DNA of 64,000 nt from Allodiplogaster sudhausi (lineage: Eukaryota > Nematoda > Chromadorea > Rhabditida > Diplogasteridae): assembly GCA_945643635.1 (NCBI GenBank), contig CALZFC010000256.1:1072001-1136000 (forward strand), written 5' to 3'. Positions 34,594 through 43,871 of this stretch are shown in pieces. The position numbers and the translations under genes are program-made. How positions within the stretch are numbered: the stretch's first letter is position 1; every line of letters starts with the position of its first letter. The notes below the pieces were generated by a model. The model was not told the origin of the DNA. It worked only from the letters and a program-made list of their open reading frames with translations, and did no database searches.

Positions 34594-35690
34594 ATGCTCA
34601 CCGCCGCTCTTCTCCTCGCCGCTCTCGCCACCGGCGCCAACGCCGCTTGCGGCTTCCCGAATGGTACGAAAAAATTATAATCATAAACATATTTTAAAGT
34701 TATATAGCTGAGAATATTATAAATAATAAATAACTAATGATAAAATTAAAATATAAATTTAAAAAAATAATCGAAATTCAGGCACCGACACCGCGATCCA
34801 CTGGTGGCAGGCGCCCGGCACTGGCAAGGTCACCTTCACCGACGCCATTCCCCAGGACGCTGATGGTAAGCTTTCTTTGGCAGTGAGCCAGCTTTAGATA
34901 AAGCGGGAGAAAGTTGATCGTTAAAAAAATTCTTTATCATTTCATTGTTTTGTGCTCGAAATTTGCTAAAATAAACTCGCAGATTTCATTGTATAGGATC
35001 TCTTCTAGTATCTCTCTCTCTCCGGTTCTACTTGGCATTCTCTCTTCTCTCTTCCCACGCTTCCTTTCCCTCTCACTCTCCCTCTCTCTCTCTCCCTCTC
35101 TCTCTCTTTCTCTCTCTTTCTCTCTCTCTCTTCCAGGCAAGCTCGAGTACCCGATCCAACTGAAGAAGCCGCTTTACGTTCTGACGACGCTGGATAACGA
35201 GGAGGTTGTCATGACCGCGGGCGATCTTCTCATGAGCATCAAGCTCTACCAGTACGGAGGATTCGCCGGCTGCTCGTGGAGCGAGGTGCCGACTTTCGGA
35301 CTGCTGTACGCATCTTTTCATTCTTTGACGCTTTTAAACGAGCCAAAAACCCACGTTTAAATTCGCTCCTTTTGCCTTCTTTAACATTGAGAGAATACGA
35401 AAGAGACTATCGCTGATATTCGCCATGACGTCATTTAATGCCTAGTCAATTTTGGCTTTTATACAAAGTATAGTATTTTGTGACCGAGGAAAAATGAAGT
35501 TATAAAAATAGTTTATATGTTGTTTATTCAACATCTTTTCCAGCAATAACCTCGACGCGTGTGCCAACGGAGTCCCGTGCCCGGTCGCCATGGGCAAGGG
35601 CACCATCAAGGTCGTCCTCGACTTCACCAAGTAAGACTTTCACTCTCACTCTCTCCGTCTCTTTCTCCCTCTATAACTCTATCGTTCTTT

Positions 35691-35727
<37 letters not shown>

Positions 35728-35960
35728 TCTTTCTCCGTTTTCTTTCTGTTTCTTCTCTCTGTTTCCTTTCTTTCTCGTTATCACTCTCTATCTTTTCTTC
35801 CTTCTATGCATATTTATTACTATTTATTTCAAGGTACGGCGCCATCATCTCTCTGCTGAAGAACGACGCTCCCTACCAGATCGAGATGACCCTGAAGAGC
35901 AAGTCCTCCGGCCACGCCGTTACCCTCGTGGCCCAGGCCCGCTCTCTCACCAAGTTGTAG
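34594..35960 (+). CDS. Secreted ML-like protein 4
   Basis: Exons 34594-34663, 34782-34865, 35137-35305, 35544-35630 and 35834-35960; 178 residues. The signal peptide MLTAALLLAALATGANA precedes ACGFPNGTDTAIHWWQ. Its coding sequence is very close to ML genes 3 and 5, while the introns have diverged, so selection or gene conversion acts on the exons. Key motifs are GCSWSEVPTFGLL, LDACANGVPCPVAMG and KNDAPYQIEMTLKSKS. Four cysteines remain in the mature chain. The CT microsatellites before acceptors 3 and 5 are on the sense strand. A GATA site in the promoter would fit intestinal expression, by analogy with other nematodes (inference). Confidence 0.85.
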
Positions 35961-36229
35961 AAAATCTACCGTAATCCTCCCAATAAATTGTGCCACATTT
36001 GCTTACATTTTCTCTCTCGATACTATACTGGTACTCTAGCTCTGTGTGTCTAAGAATAACTTATCAAGAAGGGGCGCTGAAATGATCACCGAATGTTCAT
36101 TACTTGAGAATAAAGAGTTCTCGCAAAAAGATGAATGAGCCTATACAGCAATCGATTCATGGTAAAAATATTGGAAAGATACAGGGTCCGGGAGCAAACA
36201 ATTCAGTTATATTCTGAATAATTTCTGAT

Positions 36230-36855
36230 ATTGGACTAACATATTCTGGAGTTTTTCTAATATTGGGTTATGATGGAGGCACTTCCAGAATGTTATAGAA
36301 TGTTCCATTTATCTGCCACAACTCGGGCATTCGAGAGTTTCGGAGGGATTCTGTCAACTGGGAATCTCATGAAGATTTAAAGCTCACAGGAGGTCGAGAA
36401 AGCAACTTCCGGAATGTTCTGAAAAGTTCCAAGCACCGGGGACGGAATTCCTAGGGCACATGTTGGCCTCTTCCGAATCCCTCAGAAACGGAAAAGCCTG
36501 CCTTAATCTTCAGAAAAAGAAATCCAAAGCCGGAGTCCACCTTCTGGAATGTTCTGGAAAATTCCAGTTCACAGTGCAGAAATCGTCTTCTAAAATGTTC
36601 CTAGGACAGGTGAAAAGATGTTATCCCCTTTCGGAATCTTGGAAGTTTCTAGGACTGGGGAACGGTATATAGCAATTTCCGGAATCTTCTGGAATGTTCC
36701 AAGACTCGATTTTGGCCAATTTAGGAATTCTTTGGACTGTTTCCCAGGCAGATAGCAGACCTTGGGACCCTTTTCGAATTTTCTGTAATGATCCACGACC
36801 CGAATGCAGATGTTGACCCCTTTCAGAACGTTCTAGAATTTTCCCAGGCCCGCGG
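36230..36855. promoter_or_regulatory. Block dense in heat-shock-element-like motifs
   Basis: Diverged repeats contain alternating TTC and GAA pentamers. Examples are CTTCTGGAATGTTCTGGAAA followed by ATTCC (from 36541), TTCCGGAATCTTCTGGAATG followed by TTCC (from 36677), GAACGTTCTAGAATTTTC (36826) and TTCCGGAATGTTCTG (36407). The nTTCnnGAAnnTTCn pattern is the HSF-1 binding consensus. The block lies between ML genes 4 and 5. Confidence 0.6.
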
Positions 36856-36949
36856 CAGAAGTCGGCTTCTTCGGGAGGTAACGAAAGTCGCAACGTTTTC
36901 ATTTTGTATACCTAGAACTTGGATAATTAAGCCGGAGGGAGCATGAAAG

Positions 36950-37440
36950 CCCCCAGAAGAAATGTGCAACAATACGAGAGAGTATATACATTTAAAAAAA
37001 CTCTGACAAGACGTACAAATAATCCAGAAATTTTGCACATAAAAATGTAGTGGACCCGCCTATTTCGAACGTCGTAAATGTCCTCGCATGGTGGTGTAAA
37101 CTTGTGTTCTTTGTAAGCTTTATCTTGCTCTTCTTCTTTGGCCTTTCGAGCACTTAAAAAAATGTCAGGGACATCGAACATGCGCACGAAAGATGGAATC
37201 TGTACACAATAAATGTTCCAGGAAGAAAGATATAGAGAGAGAGAAAGAGAGCGAGAGAAGGAGAGAGACGAGAGAGAAAGAGAGAGAGAGAAAGAGAGCG
37301 AGAGAGGGAGAGAGAGACGAAAGTTTATAAGTTTATCAGTTAAACGGCGTGCACGCAACGCTCGGCCCACGCTTTCCTAAAGAGGAAAAGAGGAATGGAA
37401 AAAGTGCCAGGTACATCGTACATGCAATGAAAGATGGGAT
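36950..37440. repeat. Intergenic module, copy 3 of 3
   Basis: The most diverged copy of the module at 27600 and 32400. It shares TTTATCTTGCTCTTCTTCTT, GCCTTTCGAGCA and the GA tract at 37208-37322. Confidence 0.65.
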
Positions 37441-37894
37441 CAGGGCACAATAAAAAAAATTCTTGGAATCTCTCTATACATATCTCTCTTTCTTTCCCAC
37501 TCTCCAACTCTCCCTCTATCTCTCAGTCTGCTTCTCTCTCTCGCTCTCTCAATCGCTTTCTATGTGAGACTCAAGTTGAATCGGGCAGCGAGTGTGTATT
37601 ATGCTCCGTGACGCAAATTGCCCTTTCTCACTCTGTTTTCCATAGTCTCAACATTTGGGCCCTTTTACAGCCCATTCATGTGCCTGCTATCAATTTCTTT
37701 TGTTTTCTCTTGCCTCTCATTTTGCCTGGCCAGTCGCCAAAGAGAGTACAAAATAATATGGCGACAAATGGAAAATATATGGAATTTGAGGAGGCATTTT
37801 CACTTCCCTCTCTCTCTCTCTCTAACTTTCTCGCTGTCTCTCTCACCCTCTCCCAATATCCCTCTCTCTCTCTCTCCATCATCCAAGCTTATGC

Positions 37895-37978
37895 CATGTG
37901 ATCTACTTCGAAAGGCCAACATATTGACGAGTGCCCTTTCTCCTCTCCCATTTTATCAGTCTAGCCCCCGCATAAAAG
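37895..37978 (+). promoter_or_regulatory. Promoter block of ML gene 5
   Basis: CATGTGATCT at 37895 (E-box variant), TTATCA at 37953 and CATAAAAG at 37971. The ATG is at 38050. Confidence 0.6.
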
Positions 37979-38049
37979 AGCGGCTTCATCAGACGGAAAG
38001 CCACTTCTCATCAGCTTCTCCCTCCAGCTTCTTTTCCTCCTCCTCCGAG

Positions 38050-39397
38050 ATGCTCACCGCCGCTCTTCTCCTCGCCACACTCGCCACCGGCGCCAACGCT
38101 GCTTGCGGCTTCCCGAATGGTTATTTTAAAAAAAATTCATTATTTAACTTGTTTTATAAAATTTTATAATTATTAAGAATATTATAAATAATAAACAATT
38201 AATAATTAAATAAAAATTTAATTAAAAAAATAATAATTCAGGCACCGACACCGCGATCCACTGGTGGCAGGCGGCCGGCACCGGCAAGGTCACTTTCATC
38301 GAAGCCATCCCACAAGACGCGAGTGGTGCGGAATGTTTCTATAAAAAGAAAAGCGTAGATTTGTTAATAAAATTTCTTCTAGTATCTATCTCTCTGCCTC
38401 TCACTGCCTCTCTTCTCTCTGTCTCTCTCTCTCTCTCTTCCCTCTCTCTTCCCTCTCTCTTCCCTCTCTGTCTTCCTCCTTCTCTTTTCCTTCTTTCGCG
38501 CTCTCTCTCTCTCTTCCAGGCAAGCTCGAGTACCCGATCCAGCTGAAGAAGCCACTGTACGTGCTTACGACGCTGGACAACGAGGAGGTCGTGATGACCG
38601 CGGGCGATCTTCTCATGAGCATCAAGCTCTACCAGTACGGAGGATTCACTGGCTGCTCGTGGAGCGAGGTGCCGACCTTCCACCTCCTGTAAGCATTCCT
38701 TTTTTTACTTCCATCCTTTGACACTTGAGAGAATATATCCATATTCGGATGTTCCTCGTATCCGAATACGGGATCTCTGTCATTCATTTTTATGTTCATG
38801 CCAAACACCCACCAGTTAATTCTGGCTTTGAACAGAGTACAATTTTACTGCTAAATAAAACTAACAACAACGAGGAAAAGATGGTTAAAAAAAGTTTATA
38901 CATAAATGTTAATTTACAAACTTTTCCAGCGATAACCTCGACGCGTGCGCCAACGGAGTCCCGTGCCCGGTCGCCATGGGAAAGGGCACCATCAAGGTCG
39001 TCCTCGACTTCACCAAGTAAGACTTTCTCTCGCGCACACTTTCGTCTCTTTATCCCTCTATTACTCTCTCATTCTTTCCTTTTCTCTCTCTCTCTCTTTC
39101 TCTTTCTCTCTATCTCTCTCTTTTACAACTTCACCAAATTAGCCTTCCTCTTTTTCACTTCCAGTCTCTTTTTTCTCGTTTCTTTCTCTCTCTCTCTCAT
39201 TCTCTTTTACTCTCCTTTACTCACTTTCCAACCCACACTCTCTCTTTCTACTCACTCTCTATCTTTTAAGATACAGCGCCATCATCTCTCTGCTGAAGAA
39301 CGACGCTCCCTACCAGATCGAGATGACCCTGAAGAGCAAGTCTTCCGGCCACGCCGTGACCCTCGTGGCTCAGGCCCGCTCACTCACCAAGTTGTAG
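38050..39397 (+). CDS. Secreted ML-like protein 5
   Basis: Exons 38050-38119, 38242-38325, 38520-38688, 38930-39016 and 39271-39397; 178 residues. The signal peptide MLTAALLLATLATGANA precedes ACGFPNGTDTAIHWWQ. It is near-identical to ML gene 4, with changes such as FTGCSWSEVPTFHLL. The donor of exon 2 is GTGCGG and that of exon 1 GTTATT, both weak but shared in part with the 40-44 kb copies. Introns 2 and 4 contain sense-strand CT tracts. Same inferred role as ML gene 4. Confidence 0.84.
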
Positions 39398-40241
39398 AAA
39401 GGCTACCGTAATCCTCCAATCAAATTGTGTCAAATTTATATACTTACTCTCAATTCTCAACCGGTACTCTAGCTCTGTGTGTCTAACAATAACTTATCAA
39501 AATGCCCACAGAATGGGTACTGAATGAGAAAAAAAAGAATTCTCTTTGTAAGAAGACCAAATAGATACATAGAATTCACTTTAATGTAACGCGATGAACA
39601 CTCGATGTTGGGTGGTACCGTATGCGAATACCGAATGACAGTCGCAAGATCATCTGCATTTACGTAACGTTATTCTGCATATTATTTCATTATGTTACCG
39701 TGGCCTATGCCGGAGCAGCGGGAACTTTGTATTCTCAATAAAATAAGTTACAGTCAGACTCATCGCAGCTGACTTTTTGACCATTGTACCAAAGATCATG
39801 TAAACGTCAAGTTATGGCTCCCCCTGAGCGGCTAATCTTTCTTTCTGTCCTAACCCTTATATTTTTTCTTCCCTAAGTTTATTAGTTTCAATGTTATGCC
39901 AGAAAGAAAGAGTTTATCCATCCATCAGTAAGAAAGTAAGGAAGTAATTATTAAAAGCAGTTTTTTTTAAAGGAAGGCGATCACCGAAAAATTATGTGAT
40001 ATTTCAAATTGCCGCGGCCCTTCACTCTCATTCGCGCGTGCTATTTTCACACAGCGGGTTTGTGCGACCTGCGAAATGGCACGCAAGAATGAGAGTGAGG
40101 AATCACAAGGCTGTTCGAACCTGCATTAAATATTTTTCGGTGATTAAGTAGAAAGTTTCGGTAAGAAACGGTTTGTCCATAAATATATGTAAATATGAAA
40201 GGAGTCCATCAAATGAATGACTTGCTCATTTGTCTCAGTGC
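39398..40241. other. Intergenic region
   Basis: Contains the MITE at 39971-40143 and no supported gene. Confidence 0.5.
39971..40143. repeat. MITE of the TTAA family, right end shortened
   Basis: Starts TTAA-AGGAAGGCGATCACCG and ends CGGTGA-TTAA, so the outer 10 bp of the right repeat are missing. Its interior matches the 25767-25960 element in the opposite orientation. Confidence 0.6.
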
Positions 40242-40367
40242 TCATTTGGTGAGAGCGCGCACTTGAGCGACGAGCATCGTTTGAGTGAAGGAGCTCTTGT
40301 TCTTCAGCGTCATCTCAATCATGTTGGCGCGTCGTTCTTCAGGAGGGCGACGATCGCAGCGTATCTG

Positions 40368-40421
<54 letters not shown>

Positions 40422-40929
40422 AAGAGACAAAGACAGAAAATGAGTTGAGAGATAGATGAAGAGTTGAGAGAGATATGAGAGAGCGAGATATAGGGAGAGA
40501 GAGCAAGAAACGACAGAGGCAGAGACAGAAACACAGTTGTTAGATAGATGAAGAGTTGAGAGAGAGAGATATATGAGAGAGCGAGATAGAGGGAGAGAGA
40601 TAGACAGTACTTGGTGAAGTCGAGGACGACCCTGACGGTGCTCTTTCCCATGGGAACCGGGCACGGGACGCCGTTCGTGCACGCGTCGAGATTGTCACTG
40701 ACGAGTTACATATAGCTAATTTATTTTTTTATTTTCTATATAAACATATTTCTTTTTAAATATTTTTTACGCATGAAAATACATACTCTGAGATAAAAAA
40801 ATTGATAATTAAATCAAAGGCGGTTTTCTGAATAGTTAGAAGAAAAAAAGAAGTTCTGACTATAATGTCATATGACTTTGTTCAATGGGGAGCAGTCCAT
40901 AGTCTTATCAAATCCTTATGTAGGGACTG

Positions 40930-40960
<31 letters not shown>

Positions 40961-41314
40961 GTCAGTCTCTCTCCTTTTGTCTCTCTCTTTTCTCTCTCTA
41001 TCTGTGCCAGGAACAACTCAAATTCCATCTATTCCATTTTTAGCTGTATTTTGTAACCTTTATGCTTGAAAGCTTAAATTGTATGAAAAGTAATCGTACA
41101 GGAGTCCGAAGGTCGACACTTCGCTCCACGAGCAACCGGCGAATCCTCTGTACTGGTAGGGCTTGATGCTCATGAGCAGATTGCCGGCTGTCATCACGAT
41201 CTCCTCGTTGTCCAGGGACGTCAGAACATAGAGCGGCTTTCGCAGCTGGATCGGGTACTCAAGATTGCCTGGGAGAGGAAGAAGGAAAAGAAATAACACG
41301 AATACGACCGAGAA

Positions 41315-41354
<40 letters not shown>

Positions 41355-41979
41355 ACAGGGAGAGTGTGAGAGAGGGAGAGACGGAAAAAAATAGAGAAAA
41401 AGACGAAGAGATAGAGAAAGAGAAAGAGAGAGAGGCGGAGAGATAGAGAGAAAGAGAGAGAGAAAGAAGTATATATGTACAGACAACATCTTGATATTTA
41501 TTTAACAGATAGTTCTTTGTTTAAAAAAAATGCGCATAATTCGCACCACTGGCGTCTTGTGGGATGGCGTCAGTGAAGGTGACCTTGCCCGTGCTTGGCC
41601 CCTGCCACCATCGCATTGCTGTGTCCGTGCCTTAAAGAGAGAGAGAGAGTATTATGATTATCTCTTATGTACATATGTTATTTTATCTTAAATTCTTATG
41701 CTAATCAATAAATCAATTCTTATGTACTAACTGCCGTCATAAATTTTTTTAAAGGAAGGATCTTCGGAGATAATAATACAGTAGCGCTAGAAATTCGCGC
41801 GCTCATAAAGTTAGTTTAATTATTCCCCGGATACCTCCTTTAATTATAGAATTTTTTTTAAAGAAATTAATATAATTGACTTTTTAAAATATATTGTTTA
41901 TATCGATATCAGCTACCATTGGGGAAGCCGCAGTCGGCATTCGCAGCGGCGGCGAGTGCGAAGAGAAGGAATGCAGCAT
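40242..41979 (-). pseudogene. ML-like gene 6, frameshifted, left half of a palindrome
   Basis: Exons on the minus strand: 41979-41917, 41630-41547, 41268-41100, 40697-40611 and 40364-40242. Exons 2 to 4 have the family lengths 84/169/87 and intact splice sites. Two lesions are visible. Exon 1 is 63 nt instead of 70, so its ATG is out of frame with the conserved CGFPNG segment. Exon 5 has lost one base after NDAP, giving an early stop. The old stop is at 40244-40242. The conserved exon structure and the TATA box at 42034-42041 show it was recently a gene. Both lesions could in principle be assembly errors, but the exon 1 lesion is shared with its mirror copy. Confidence 0.7.
41753..41839. repeat. 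87-bp TTAA-flanked MITE (mirrored at 42764-42850)
   Basis: TTAA-AGGAAGGATC at one end and GGATACCTCCT-TTAA at the other. The mirrored copy in the other arm has the same length, so insertion predates the inversion. Confidence 0.55.
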
Positions 41980-42033
41980 CTTGGAGAAGAAAAAGCTTGG
42001 AAAAGAAGATGAGCTTGCCACGCGGAGCTGCTT

Positions 42034-42041
42034 CTTTTATA
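42034..42041 (-). promoter_or_regulatory. TATA box of ML gene 6
   Basis: TATAAAAG on the minus strand, 55 bp before the ATG. It is identical in the mirror gene. Confidence 0.6.
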
Positions 42042-42213
42042 CTCAACTTGTTCGAGATGATAATTATGAGCTCTCTTGCTCTCTCACTAGAATCTCGTTG
42101 AAGCTTACAAAAATGTAGGTGTGGTCAGTGAGAAAGATCAAATGCATCATTTACACAGACACAAAGGAAGATGGAGAGATATGGAGAGAAAAAGAGAGCA
42201 GGAGGAGAGAGAG

Positions 42214-42390
42214 AGATATAGAGAGAGAGAGAGATTAAGACCGAAACTGAGAAACTACTCTTTGATTAATATAACGTAGTTTATATCTTCTCACTCGCTT
42301 ACCGCCAATTAATAATCGTGAAAAATTATTTTAATGTAAAGTGCCGTGTCATCCCATTTATCGGACACTCTTCTCCTTCTTTTCCTTTGT
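42214..42390. other. Spacer between the palindrome arms
   Basis: About 180 bp of non-mirrored sequence. The divergent promoters of ML genes 6 and 7 face away from it. Confidence 0.7.
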
Positions 42391-42562
42391 AACTCTCTCC
42401 TCCTCCTCTCTTTCTCTCTCCATATCTCTCCATCTTCCTTTGTGTCTGTGTAAATGATGCATTTGATCTTTCTCACTGACCACACCTACATTTTTGTAAG
42501 CTTCAACTAGATTCTAGTGAGAGAGCAAGAGAGCTCATAATTATCATCTCGAACAAGTTGAG

Positions 42563-42570
42563 TATAAAAG
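42563..42570 (+). promoter_or_regulatory. TATA box of ML gene 7
   Basis: TATAAAAG, 55 bp before the ATG. TTATCA at 42541 is a possible GATA-factor site. Confidence 0.6.
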
Positions 42571-42624
42571 AAGCAGCTCCGCGTGGCAAGCTCATCTTCT
42601 TTTCCAAGCTTCTTCTTCTCCAAG

Positions 42625-43871
42625 ATGCTGCATTCCTTCTCTTCGCACTCGCCGCCGCAGCGAATGCCGACTGCGGCTTCCCCAATGGTAGCTGATATCG
42701 ATATGAACAATATATTTAAAAAGTCAATTATATTAATTTCTTTAAAAAAAATTCTATAATTAAAGGAGGTATCCGGGGAATAATTAAACTAACTTTATGA
42801 GCGCGCGAATTTCTAGCGCTACTGTATTATTATCTCCAAAGATCCTTCCTTTAAAAAAATGTATGACTGCAATTAGTACAGAAGAATTGATTTATTGATA
42901 GACATAAGAATTTAAGATAAAATGACATACATATGTAAGTACATAAGAGATAATCATAGTACTCTCTCTCCTCCAGGAATTGACACAGCTATGTGCTGGT
43001 GGCAGGAGCCAATCACCGGCAAGGTCACCTTCACTCACGCCATCCCACAAGACGCTAGCGGTGCGGAATTCCGCGCATTTTTTTTTTTTTGAACAAACAA
43101 CTATCTGTAAAATAAAGATTTAGATCTAGTATGTACATACATATATACTTCTTTCTCCCACTCTCTCTCTCTCCCTCTCTTTCTCTCTATCTCTTCGTCT
43201 CTATCTCTGTTTCTCTCCGTCTCTCCCTCTCCTACTCTTTCTCTCTCTCTCGGTCGTATTCCTGTTCTTTCTTTTCCTATCCTTCTTTCTCTCCCAGGCA
43301 AGCTCAAGTACCCGATCCTGCTGAAGAAGCCGCTGTACGTGCTGACGAGGCTGGACAACGAGGAGGTCGTGATGACTGCTGGCAATCTGCTCATGAGCAT
43401 CAAGCTCTACCTGTACGTAGGATTCGCCGGCTGCTCGTGGAGCGAAGTGCCGAACTTCGGACTGCTGAACGATTACTTTTCATACATTTTAAGCATTCAA
43501 ACATAAAGGTTACAAAATGTCAGTAAAAAAGGAATTGAAATTTGAGTTATTCCTAGCACGGATAGAGAGAGACAAAAGGAGAGAGACTGACAGAGAGAGC
43601 GAGAGAGAGAGAAAGAAAGAGACAGTCCCCACATAAGGATTTGAAAAGACAATGAACTGATTGAACAAAGTCATAGGACATTACAGTCAGAACTACTTTT
43701 TCCTTCCCAACTATTCAGAAATCCGCCTTTGATTTGTTTATTAATTTTTTTTCTCAGCGCATGTATTTTTGTGAAAAAAATATTTAAAAAGATATGTAGA
43801 AAATAATAAGGCTCTTCAGTGACAATCTCGATGCGTACACGAACGGCGTCCCGTGCCCGGTTCCGATGGGA
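42625..43871 (+). pseudogene. ML-like gene 7, truncated, right half of the palindrome
   Basis: Exons 42625-42687, 42977-43060, 43298-43466 and 43820-43871 (cut). Lesions: exon 1 has the same 63-nt frame error as gene 6. The exon 3 donor is GA (43467) where all other copies have GT. The first cysteine of the LDAC motif is Tyr (LDAYTNGVPCP). Exon 4 breaks off mid-codon and exon 5 is absent. It cannot encode a normal ML protein. Confidence 0.8.

Larger units (their letters stand above)
40646..42213. repeat. Left arm of a 3.2-kb palindrome
   Basis: Inverted copy of 42391-43871, covering exons 1 to 4 of ML gene 6, its introns, promoter and a TTAA-type MITE. The arms are highly similar, with small indels in microsatellites. 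Confidence 0.85.
42391..43871. repeat. Right arm of the palindrome
   Basis: Inverted copy of 40646-42213. Similarity stops inside exon 4 of ML gene 7, right after CCGATGGGA at 43871. Confidence 0.85.
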
